Of a DNA stretch of 27,413 nucleotides, positions 1 through 7,395 are shown in pieces. The notes below the pieces were generated by a model, which saw only the letters and a list, made by a program, of their open reading frames with translations, had not been told where the DNA came from and did not search any database. Origin of the DNA: Rubrimonas sp036788415 (lineage in GTDB: Bacteria; Pseudomonadota; Alphaproteobacteria; Rhodobacterales; Rhodobacteraceae); NCBI RefSeq assembly GCF_036788415.1, contig NZ_DAIQNN010000038.1, positions 1-27,413 on the forward strand, given 5' to 3'. A program made the position numbers and the translations under genes. Each line of letters starts with the position of its first letter. Position 1 is the stretch's first letter.

Positions 1-227
1 TCCTCACCTAAGCGCCCGGTTTAAGGCTTCTTGTCGAGCCATCCGGTGCATTCGTTCGTTCGACGGCCCGATGACCGCCAGGGCGCTTCGATCTGATGCC
101 GGATCGGAGCGGTTCCCGTTTTCGATGCTACGCGGCTTTCCCGTCGCCGCAACCTTTTCTTACAATCCTCTCATGGAAATCCTGTCTCGCGCAGAGAGGG
201 CGCCTGCTCGCCCGGAGCGGCCGCGGG
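1..227. other. Intergenic left edge, nothing firmly identified
   Basis: This stretch lies beyond the stop codon of the metallohydrolase gene. It holds a short AT-richer patch around 150-180 and no open frame with convincing codon use. A possible gene tail on the minus strand ends at a TAA near position 23-25, but it is too short to assign. No strong hairpin terminator was seen. Confidence 0.4.
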
Positions 228-1253
228 CTACTCCCACTCCATCTCGCGGATCGCCGCCGTGGCGTTGCGCTCTGCGAAGGCCTCGGCGAGCGTCCAGCCG
301 GGCGGGGCCTGCGCCGCGATCGCGCGGACGGCCGAGAGCATCGGCTCGCCGCGCGCCACGGAGGCGCGCGCCGCGGCGCGCAGATCCTCCAGATAGGCGC
401 GCAAGGGGGCCGCCGACTCGGGCCACGGCGCTGCGACCGGGCCGTGACCCGGGACGATCCGGGCGGCGGGGCGCGCGGCCATCGCGTCGAGCGTCGCGAT
501 CCAGCCGTTGAGCGCGCCGTCGAGGCTGGGGAAATGCCCCTTGAACACCAGATCGCCGACGAACCACGTATCCGTCGCCAGATCGCGCACGCTCATGTCG
601 TTGTCGGTGTGCGCAGCCGGATGCGCCTCAAGCCGCAGGATGCGCCCGCCGAGGTCGATGTCGCGCGTCGCCGCCACGGTCTCGTCGGGCAAGACGACGG
701 TCGCCGCGCCGAATTGCCCGCCGAGCGCGCGGTCGGCGGCGGCGCGGTAGCTCTCGGCGCGCGCGGCCAGCGCCCGGGGCAAGTTGGCGTGGCCGATCAC
801 CGTCGCCCCCTCCTCGACGAAAGCGGCGGCGCCGAGCACATGGTCGGGGTGCATGTGGGTCAGCGCCACCCAGCGGATCGGCAGGTCGGTGCGCGCGCGG
901 ATCGCCGCCCGCAACGCCGCGCCATCGGCGAGGGCCCCGCCCGCGTCGATCACCGCGACAGCCCGCTCGCCGATCACGAATCCGGCGTTGGCGACGGCGC
1001 CGCCATTCTCCGGGCCGATCTCCGCATGCGCGCCGCGGCGGACGAACACGCCCGGCGCGATCTCGGTGACGGGCATGGCGGGAGATGCGCCGACCTCGAC
1101 GCAGGGCCAGGCCTGCGCGTCCCAGCCCGGCGGCGGGATCAGCTTCTCGGCGCGGGCGCGGCATTCTTCGTAAGTCGCGCCGCCCTCGCGCCGCTCGGTC
1201 GCGCACTGGCCGGAGTCTAGGGCGAGGCAGGTGGTCAGCAGGATCTCCCACAT
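228..1253 (-). CDS. Quinoprotein relay system zinc metallohydrolase (MBL fold)
   Basis: A 341-residue metallo-beta-lactamase-fold hydrolase. The zinc motif H133-x-H135-x-D137-H138 is intact within a THMHPDH core, with further metal histidines expected at the AAH and PGHGP segments downstream. Residues 1-55 form a separate cysteine module with C9, C17, C31, W44, W49 and C51 before the catalytic fold begins near residue 60. This layout matches the family named quinoprotein relay system zinc metallohydrolase 2, found beside PQQ-dependent dehydrogenases and SoxYZ-like carriers; the substrate of that family is unknown. It is the last gene of a minus-strand run after fghA, with a 16-bp gap, so co-transcription is likely. 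The start at 1253 is the only ATG that keeps the cysteine module whole. No clear signal peptide is seen, although the first 12 residues are hydrophobic. Family assignment is fairly sure; the biochemical role is inference. Confidence 0.85.
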   Translation of the reverse strand: MWEILLTTCLALDSGQCATERREGGATYEECRARAEKLIPPPGWDAQAWPCVEVGASPAMPVTEIAPGVFVRRGAHAEIGPENGGAVANAGFVIGERAVAVIDAGGALADGAALRAAIRARTDLPIRWVALTHMHPDHVLGAAAFVEEGATVIGHANLPRALAARAESYRAAADRALGGQFGAATVVLPDETVAATRDIDLGGRILRLEAHPAAHTDNDMSVRDLATDTWFVGDLVFKGHFPSLDGALNGWIATLDAMAARPAARIVPGHGPVAAPWPESAAPLRAYLEDLRAAARASVARGEPMLSAVRAIAAQAPPGWTLAEAFAERNATAAIREMEWE

Positions 1254-1269
1254 CGCCGCGCCGTCCGGG

Positions 1270-2094
1270 TCAGAGGCGGTCGGCGTGCCAATTCATATGG
1301 TCGCGCATGAACGAGGCGACGAACCAGTAGCTGTGGTTGCAGCCCGCCTGCATCCGGAACGTCGCCGGCTGGCGACGGGTCGCGATGGCGGCGGCCAGCG
1401 CCTCGGGCTTGAGCAGGTCGAGGAACTGGTCCTCGGTCCCCTGATCGATCAGCAGGTCGCGCGGCCAGCCCCGGTCGCGCATCAGCATCGTCGCGTCATG
1501 GGCGCGCCATGCGTCCTCGTCGGGGCCGAGATAGGCGCCGAGCTGCTTGCGGCCCCAGTCCGACCCCGACGGCAGGCAGATCGGCGCGAAGGCGGAGAGC
1601 GAACGGTAGAGGTCGGGGTGGCGCATCGCCAGCGTCAGCGCGCCATGCCCCCCCATCGAATGCCCGGTGATCCCCTGCCGCCCGGACTCGACGGCGAACT
1701 CGCGCGTCACCAGCGCCTGAAGCTCGCAGGTCACATAGGAATACATGCGGAATTGCGGGGCCCAGGGCGCTTGGGTCGCATCGACGTAGAAGCCCGCCCC
1801 CTGCCCCAGATCGTAGGCCGCGTCGTCGGCCACGCCCTCGCCGCGCGGCGAGGTGTCGGGAAACACCAGCGCGAGGCCGCGCTCGGCCGCCCAGCCCTGC
1901 GCGCCCGCCTTGATCATGGCGTTCTCATGCGTGCAGGTCAGGCCGGAGAGATACCACAGCACGGGGACCGGGCCCTGCGCCGCCTGCGGCGGCATGTAGA
2001 CCGCGAAGGTCATCGGGACGCCGACAGTCTCGGAGTCGTGGCGATAGACGCCCTGCACGCCGCCGAAGCAGCGATCCTCGGACAGGATCTCCAT
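1270..2094 (-). CDS. fghA: S-formylglutathione hydrolase
   Basis: A 274-residue esterase of the alpha/beta-hydrolase fold that hydrolyses S-formylglutathione to formate and glutathione, the second step of glutathione-dependent formaldehyde oxidation in the cytoplasm. The nucleophile is S146 in a GHSMGGHGAL elbow. The probable acid is D222 in the GTEDQFLD segment and the base H254 in NHSYWF. The family signature GLTCTHENAM is at about residues 51-60. Length matches the family at about 275-280. The ATG at 2094 is preceded by a GGAGAGA ribosome-binding site. It sits 82 bp downstream of frmA and 16 bp upstream of the metallohydrolase gene, so the formaldehyde pathway genes are in pathway order on one strand. 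Nothing is broken or unusual in the gene. Confidence 0.96.
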   Translation of the reverse strand: MEILSEDRCFGGVQGVYRHDSETVGVPMTFAVYMPPQAAQGPVPVLWYLSGLTCTHENAMIKAGAQGWAAERGLALVFPDTSPRGEGVADDAAYDLGQGAGFYVDATQAPWAPQFRMYSYVTCELQALVTREFAVESGRQGITGHSMGGHGALTLAMRHPDLYRSLSAFAPICLPSGSDWGRKQLGAYLGPDEDAWRAHDATMLMRDRGWPRDLLIDQGTEDQFLDLLKPEALAAAIATRRQPATFRMQAGCNHSYWFVASFMRDHMNWHADRL

Positions 2095-2176
2095 GGTCTC
2101 TCTCCAGCTTTCAGAGTCTGCGCCGCCTGACCCGCGCTGGGCGGGGCCGGGTCCGATGGGTCGCGTCGGGCCGGCG

Positions 2177-3289
<1,113 letters not shown>

Positions 3290-3410
3290 GACGTCTCCCC
3301 CTTTGCTTCGGCGCCCCTTGCCGGGCGCGATTGGGGCGGAGCCTATCAGGTTTGAGCAGGGCGCCAAGAAGGCGATGGCGCAGTGGGACGCAACCGGCGC
3401 GCCGGGCGCG

Positions 3411-3614
3411 TCAGGCGAACTCGTCCGCCGCGGTCCGGGCGCAGCGCCATCCCTTGACCTTCCATTTCGGATGCTCGACCTGCCAGCGGGCGATGCGCGG
3501 CGGCGAGGAATAGACGCATTGGGCGGCGTCGAGCCCCATCACGTCGAGGCGCAGACGGTGCTCGGCGCAGGTCGCGGGCGCGCCGACGAGGCAGGCGACG
3601 ACGATCAACTCCAT
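3411..3614 (-). CDS. Small cysteine-motif protein linked to quinoprotein genes
   Basis: A 67-residue protein without a named family that I can confirm. The ATG at 3614 follows a GAGGGGGA ribosome-binding site, so I prefer it to the longer frame opening at 3710. Cysteines C8, C16, C33 and C58 and tryptophans W51 and W56 match in order and spacing the first 51 residues of the metallohydrolase at 228-1253: C-x7-C near the start and W-x4-W-x-C at the end. The protein is therefore a stand-alone copy of that module. The first dozen residues are hydrophobic but short for a signal peptide. It is the first gene of the minus-strand run leading into frmA (121-bp gap) and is divergent from the secreted-protein genes that begin at 3702. 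The role is unknown; disulfide or metal binding is inference. Confidence 0.7.
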   Translation of the reverse strand: MELIVVACLVGAPATCAEHRLRLDVMGLDAAQCVYSSPPRIARWQVEHPKWKVKGWRCARTAADEFA

Positions 3615-3701
3615 GGTTCCCCCTCTGTCGGCCCCTTGCCGCTCATGCGAATTCAAACATAGGGTGGCGAAACGAACAAACAAAACGAGGGAGGATAGCC
3701 G
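3615..3701. promoter_or_regulatory. Divergent promoter region, AT-enriched
   Basis: This 87-bp gap separates a minus-strand gene starting at 3614 from a plus-strand gene starting at 3702. It is clearly richer in A and T than its surroundings between about 3648 and 3688, as expected of a region that must launch transcription both ways. The plus-strand gene has a GGGAGGA ribosome-binding site near 3688-3695. I could not assign -35 and -10 boxes with confidence. Confidence 0.45.
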
Positions 3702-4358
3702 ATGCGCCATGCAGGGTCAGCGCCGTTTCGGTCTTTCGCGGTCCTGTGCGCATGCTTGTTCGGAGGGGTTTCGCTTCCGGGCGAGAGCGCCGCGCAGGCC
3801 GCGCCCCCGGTCGTCTCCGTCGCGGTTCCCGAGCCGTCGCCCGCCGATCTTCTGTTCGCCACGCCGCATCTGGCCAATCTCGCGGTCGGCGACAGCGTGC
3901 GCTACGCCCATATCCGCCGAAGCCCCGAAGGGCTGGGGGTCGGGCCGGACCTGTCCGAGCCGGCGACGCTGGAGAAGCGCGCCGAGCGCGCCTCTACCGT
4001 CACGATCGGCGCCGCCTCACATGCGCGCACGTTGGAGTTCGAGCAGCTCTCGGGCAATCCCATGCTGATGGTGTTTCTCGAGAGCGCGCTGCGCAGCGTC
4101 GGCGACGCGACCGGCGGGGGCGGCTACTATCTGCGCAACCGGATACGGGAATCGCTGCGCGACCGCATCGCCGCGGAGAACGGCGCGCTGGTCGCCCGCC
4201 CCTTCGCCGGTCTGCCCGAGGCCGAGCGGCTCGGCGGCTTCGCCGGGCTGACGCTGACCTTCGTGTTGAGCGACGACGCCCCCGGCATGGTCGAGACGCT
4301 GCGCGCCGAAGCGACGGGGGCCGGCTACCTGGAGGAGTTCACGCGCGATGCCCGTTAA
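3702..4358 (+). CDS. Secreted protein of unknown function
   Basis: A 218-residue protein not assigned to a named family. Residues 1-35 have the form of a Sec signal peptide: basic start, hydrophobic core around FAVLCACLFGGV, and an alanine-rich cleavage region near SAAQAA. The mature part is soluble in character and contains no cysteine, no transmembrane segment and no catalytic motif that I recognise. A glycine-rich GGGGYY stretch occurs at about residues 142-147. Its stop overlaps the next gene by 11 bp, so the two are translationally coupled and probably act together in the periplasm. The neighbourhood of PQQ-related and formaldehyde genes suggests a role with a periplasmic quinoprotein dehydrogenase, which is inference from context only. 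Confidence 0.75.
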   Translation: MRHAGSAPFRSFAVLCACLFGGVSLPGESAAQAAPPVVSVAVPEPSPADLLFATPHLANLAVGDSVRYAHIRRSPEGLGVGPDLSEPATLEKRAERASTVTIGAASHARTLEFEQLSGNPMLMVFLESALRSVGDATGGGGYYLRNRIRESLRDRIAAENGALVARPFAGLPEAERLGGFAGLTLTFVLSDDAPGMVETLRAEATGAGYLEEFTRDAR

Positions 4359-4692
4359 ACTGGCCCTCGCCGCCGCGCTCGCGGCCCTCGCCGCCGCGCA
4401 AACGGCTGCGCAGGATTTGAACGACTACCCGACGGTTGCGCGTGCGGATTACGTCTTCGGCTGCATGGCGGCGAACGGGAACACGCGGCAGGCGCTCGAA
4501 CACTGCGCCTGCTCGATCGACCACATCGCCTCGGTGCTGCCTTATGACCGCTACGTCTCAGCCGAGACGGTGCTGCGCATGCGCCAGCTCGGGGGCGAGC
4601 GGACGGGGGTGTTCCGCAACGCCGCCGAGGCGAAGGAGTCGGTCTCGAATCTTCGGCGCGCGCAGGCCGAGGCCGACATCATCTGCTTCTGA
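4348..4692 (+). CDS. Secreted four-cysteine protein of unknown function
   Basis: A 114-residue protein with an N-terminal signal peptide (alanine- and leucine-rich, probable cleavage after TAAQ near residue 22). The mature part has four cysteines: C39, C53, C55 and C113. C53-A-C55 follows H52 and lies in a segment reading HCACSIDHI, and a conserved-looking LPYDRYVSAETVLRMRQ stretch follows. An even number of cysteines in an exported protein suggests two disulfides, or a cofactor site. The start overlaps the end of the previous gene by 11 bp. I remember similar small proteins encoded close to PQQ-dependent dehydrogenase genes but cannot name a family. Its role is unknown. Confidence 0.75.
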   Translation: MPVKLALAAALAALAAAQTAAQDLNDYPTVARADYVFGCMAANGNTRQALEHCACSIDHIASVLPYDRYVSAETVLRMRQLGGERTGVFRNAAEAKESVSNLRRAQAEADIICF

Positions 4693-4705
4693 GCGCGCGA
4701 CCCGG

Positions 4706-5554
4706 TCAGGTCCCGGAAAGGGGGAAAACCGCCTCGAACACCCCTTTCGACGTGTCCTCGACGCGCACCGCGAAGGCCCCGGCGCCGTTGGGAACATAGC
4801 GGAAGCGCAGCGAGGGGTCTTCCGACAGCGAGATGCCGCCCTCGACGCGCAGCACGAGTTCGCCGCCCTGCCGCACCTCGATCTCGTCGACGAACCAGGG
4901 CGGAATGGTCAGCAGGCTGACCTGATCCATCTGGAAGCCCGAATGATTGGGGTGGCGGATCATCAGCTGCGCCTCGGAGAGCGCCCCGGCGGCGGTCCCC
5001 GCCCCGGCGTAGAAGGCGCGCAGCTTCATCCGCCCGACCGCCGCCACCGCCTCGTCGGCGTTCTTCATCGCCGGCGCCGAACACCCGCCCGACGCCTTCA
5101 CGAACACCGCCGACTGGTGCAGCGACCCGTCGTCGAGCTCGGCGACGACGCGCACATTGGAATAGGCGTCGATGCGCAGCCGGGTCGCGAGCTCGACCTT
5201 CCGGCCGATGCCCGGCCCCACCTCGAACTCGGCCGCCACCGGCGCGGGGTTCTCGTCCACGAGCAGCGTGAAGCGCGACACCACCCGCCCGAGCGGCGGG
5301 ACGATGTCGATCTCGACCGGAACCGTCGCGGCGTCATGGGCGCGATAGGGCGCGTCGATGACGATCATCTCGCCGCCCGGCGCGATGGCGCGACCTGGAA
5401 ACAACGCCTCCGCCAGTTCGCCCCAACTCTGGCCCGACTGTTCGGGGCCCGCGCGCGACCCCATGACCGCGGACTGCGCGCGACCCGCCTCCGGCGCTCC
5501 GAGCGCGGCGAGGCCGATGGTGAAACCGAGCGCAGCCAGAGCCGCATGAGACAT
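4706..5554 (-). CDS. Quinoprotein dehydrogenase-associated SoxYZ-like carrier protein
   Basis: A 282-residue exported protein with a signal peptide (cleavage probably after GRAQ, about residue 27). It fuses a SoxY-like domain (about residues 45-160) to a SoxZ-like domain (about 180-282). The SoxY part ends in an SGGC-S-A-P motif with C158, comparable in position to the carrier cysteine of SoxY, but it lies inside the fusion rather than at a free C-terminal swinging arm. The SoxZ-like part has the HPNHSGFQMDQ segment typical of this fused family, which occurs with PQQ dehydrogenases rather than with thiosulfate oxidation. I chose the ATG at 5554 because a GGGGGGAGGA ribosome-binding site precedes it and the signal peptide then starts cleanly. 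It is divergent from pqqA. A paralogue lies at 9017-9775. The function of the family is unproven. Confidence 0.88.
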   Translation of the reverse strand: MSHAALAALGFTIGLAALGAPEAGRAQSAVMGSRAGPEQSGQSWGELAEALFPGRAIAPGGEMIVIDAPYRAHDAATVPVEIDIVPPLGRVVSRFTLLVDENPAPVAAEFEVGPGIGRKVELATRLRIDAYSNVRVVAELDDGSLHQSAVFVKASGGCSAPAMKNADEAVAAVGRMKLRAFYAGAGTAAGALSEAQLMIRHPNHSGFQMDQVSLLTIPPWFVDEIEVRQGGELVLRVEGGISLSEDPSLRFRYVPNGAGAFAVRVEDTSKGVFEAVFPLSGT

Positions 5555-5799
5555 CGCCGATCCTCCCCCCACAGCCTGTGTCGGCTGGCGCGTCATGCGC
5601 GCTCTGGTTTCATGATACCGCAAAATACCGAAAAATGCGGCGCGAAGCGACGACCGCCTCCCATCGCGCCGCTCTCATGAAATGAGGGTTTCAGAGAGGT
5701 CCGCGCCGTTTCGCTTGACTGGCGCGCGAACTCGGCGAAGCCTGTCGCGGCGCGCCGCACATCCGCGCCGCGAACAGGCCGGAAACATGGGAGGGCGCT
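5555..5799. promoter_or_regulatory. Divergent control region between SoxYZ-like gene and pqqA
   Basis: This 245-bp region must contain promoters for both the minus-strand carrier gene and pqqA. It holds a perfect 5-bp inverted repeat with a 3-bp centre, CTCAT-GAA-ATGAG, at 5674-5686. A related TTTCATGA half-site lies near 5609 within an A-rich patch. A TTGACT hexamer at 5715-5720 could be a -35 box for pqqA, but no good -10 follows at the right distance. The pqqA ribosome-binding site is GGGAGGG at 5789-5795. Confidence 0.4.
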
Positions 5800-5895
5800 A
5801 TGGCGTGGACTGCTCCGATCATTGAAGAAGTCTCCTGCGGCATGGAAATCAACATGTATTTCCCAGCCGAAGAAGAGAGCGGCGATCTGTTCTGA
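5800..5895 (+). CDS. pqqA: PQQ precursor peptide PqqA
   Basis: A 31-codon gene encoding the ribosomal peptide from which the cofactor pyrroloquinoline quinone is made. The peptide starts MAWTAPIIEEV and carries the two residues that PqqE joins and that become PQQ: E16 and Y20, in the family spacing Glu-x3-Tyr within GMEINMY. Length and the acidic tail after the core (PAEEE) also fit. A strong GGGAGGG ribosome-binding site sits five bases before the ATG. The biosynthetic genes pqqB, C, D and E are not next to it or anywhere in the window, so this copy stands alone. It lies among quinoprotein accessory genes, so it may supply the PQQ needed by the dehydrogenase they serve. Confidence 0.95.
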   Translation: MAWTAPIIEEVSCGMEINMYFPAEEESGDLF

Positions 5896-5929
5896 CGCCG
5901 GGTTCGCCAACGCGACGCTGACGCTCAAC

Positions 5930-5952
5930 CGCGCGGACTGCGGATCCGCGCG
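5930..5952 (+). terminator. Possible terminator after pqqA
   Basis: An 8-bp stem (CGCGCGGA pairing with TCCGCGCG) with a 7-base loop lies 35 bp after the pqqA stop and is followed by a short CTTTCG tract. The stem is strong but the T-run is weak, so function as a rho-independent terminator is only possible. It lies between convergent genes. Confidence 0.4.
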
Positions 5953-5975
5953 CTTTCGTCGGGCCGTAGGCGGCC

Positions 5976-6638
5976 TCAGGGGCAGGTCACGCCGATCCGC
6001 GCGATCCGCCCTTCGATGCCGCCGAAGGCGAGCTCGCAGCCGTTCGACAGCGTGACCGGCCCGGAATGCGCCCCAACCTTGCGCGGGCCCGAGCCGACCA
6101 CCACGAGCCACGCCTCCTCCGTCTCCTCGCTGTAGCGCGAGAGAAACACCGGCACGCCGCCGACCGAGCCCGTCTGCCCGACCGTCAGCGCGAGGTCGCG
6201 CGCCTCCGAGCCGGGCTCGGCAGCGGCGGCGTCCTGCGGAGGCGGCGCCTCCGCCACAGGGGGCTCCGGCGCGGCGGCGACCGTCTCGGCCGCCATCGCC
6301 TCGATCCGGCCGGTCAGCGCCTCGACCTCCGCACGCAGCGCCGCGACCTCGGCCGCGCCCGCATCGCGAGCCTCGGCGAGCGCCGCCTCCATCGCGGCGA
6401 GCTGTTGCGTCGCGGCCGCGGCGGCGGTGTCGGCGGCGCCCTGCGCAGAGGCCGTCGCGGCGGCGATCTGCTCTCCGACGGCGGCCTCGACGGCTGCGAT
6501 CCGCGCAGTCGCCTCGCGTTGGACCTTCCTCGCCGCCCCGTCGCCGCCCGAGAACACGGCGCCGGCGATAAGACCGACGAACAGCGCGGCCGCCACAGGC
6601 ATGAGCGACGGCGACTTCGCGGCGGTTTCTGTGGACAT
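5976..6638 (-). CDS. Membrane-anchored coiled-coil protein of unknown function
   Basis: A 220-residue protein. A single hydrophobic segment at about residues 13-31 (LMPVAAALFVGLIAGAVF) should anchor it in the inner membrane. Residues of about 40-125 are a long alanine/glutamate-rich heptad-like stretch that predicts a coiled coil. A proline-rich linker follows (about 128-150), then a compact C-terminal domain of about 65 residues with two cysteines (NGCELAFGG and GVTCP, the second at the C-terminus). The start at 6638 is chosen for its GAGAGGTGAGG ribosome-binding site. The gene follows the response regulator by 94 bp on the same strand and is convergent with pqqA. I do not recognise a named family; the C-terminal domain could be a periplasmic binding or assembly module. 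Confidence 0.7.
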   Translation of the reverse strand: MSTETAAKSPSLMPVAAALFVGLIAGAVFSGGDGAARKVQREATARIAAVEAAVGEQIAAATASAQGAADTAAAAATQQLAAMEAALAEARDAGAAEVAALRAEVEALTGRIEAMAAETVAAAPEPPVAEAPPPQDAAAAEPGSEARDLALTVGQTGSVGGVPVFLSRYSEETEEAWLVVVGSGPRKVGAHSGPVTLSNGCELAFGGIEGRIARIGVTCP

Positions 6639-6732
6639 GTTCCTCACCTCTCCATTTTCTGCAGCTTGTTGTCGCGGGGTTTCGCCCCTTTGCGGAATGG
6701 ACAATATCACGGCGGATCGCCTGCGCATCCCT

Positions 6733-7395
6733 TCATGGCGCGAGCATGAAGCCGACGCCGCGAACCGTCTCGATCCGCGCCGGCGCGCCGACCTCGGCGA
6801 GCTTGCGGCGCAGATAGCCGATATAGACATCCACCGCGTTCTCCGAGACCTCGCCGGGCGCGCCCCACGCCTCGGAGATCAGCGCCGCGCGGCTCGTCGG
6901 CTCGCCGGCGCGCTCGCGCAGCAGCCGCATCAGCTTCCATTCGCGCGGGGTGAGGCGCACGCGGCGCGCGCCCCAGATCATGGACCGCGAGCCTTCATGC
7001 AGCGTCAGCTCCGCCGCAGGGGCGACGCCGCGCCGGCGCAGGGCGGCGAGGCGGGCGAGAAGCTCGTCGAACTCGAAGGGCTTGGCGAGATAGTCGTCGG
7101 CGCCGGCGTCGAAGCCCTCCAGCTTGTCTTCGAGCGCGTCGCGCGCGGTGAGCATCAGCACCGGGGCGGCCACGCCGAACCGGCGCAGCGCCCGGCAAAG
7201 GCCGACGCCGTCGCCGTCGGGGAGCATCCGGTCGAGCACGACGATGTCGGGGACCGCGTCGCGCGCCGCCGCGACGGCGCTGCGCAGGTCGCGGCTCCAT
7301 GCGACCGCGTAGCCCTCGGCGGCGAGCCCGCGTTCGAGCATCCGGCCGATGCCGGTGTCGTCCTCGACGAGCAGCAGGCGGGGCGGGGCCGTCAC
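6733..7395 (-). CDS. OmpR-family two-component response regulator
   Basis: A 220-residue regulator. The receiver domain (about 1-115) has the acidic pocket E11-D12-D13, phosphoacceptor D55 in VVLDRMLPDGDG, the switch threonine T81 and K103 in LAKPF. A winged-helix DNA-binding domain follows (about 125-218), with typical LTPREWKLMRLL and VDVYIGYLRRKL segments. The start codon is GTG at 7395 and overlaps the stop of the upstream kinase gene in a 4-bp GTGA, so the two are translationally coupled. The partner kinase and a SoxYZ-like protein lie directly upstream, which suggests control of the local quinoprotein or formate genes; the target promoters are not known. All key residues are intact. Confidence 0.93.
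   Translation of the reverse strand: MTAPPRLLLVEDDTGIGRMLERGLAAEGYAVAWSRDLRSAVAAARDAVPDIVVLDRMLPDGDGVGLCRALRRFGVAAPVLMLTARDALEDKLEGFDAGADDYLAKPFEFDELLARLAALRRRGVAPAAELTLHEGSRSMIWGARRVRLTPREWKLMRLLRERAGEPTSRAALISEAWGAPGEVSENAVDVYIGYLRRKLAEVGAPARIETVRGVGFMLAP

Noticed and set aside
23..63. Possible C-terminal end of a protein on the minus strand (ending in GWLDKKP)
   Set aside because: Only about a dozen residues look plausible, and upstream codons do not continue in a convincing way. Too little to call a gene.
2129..2153. Inverted repeat GACCCG/CGGGTC between frmA and fghA
   Set aside because: A 6-bp stem with a 13-base loop and no T-run is expected by chance at this GC content.
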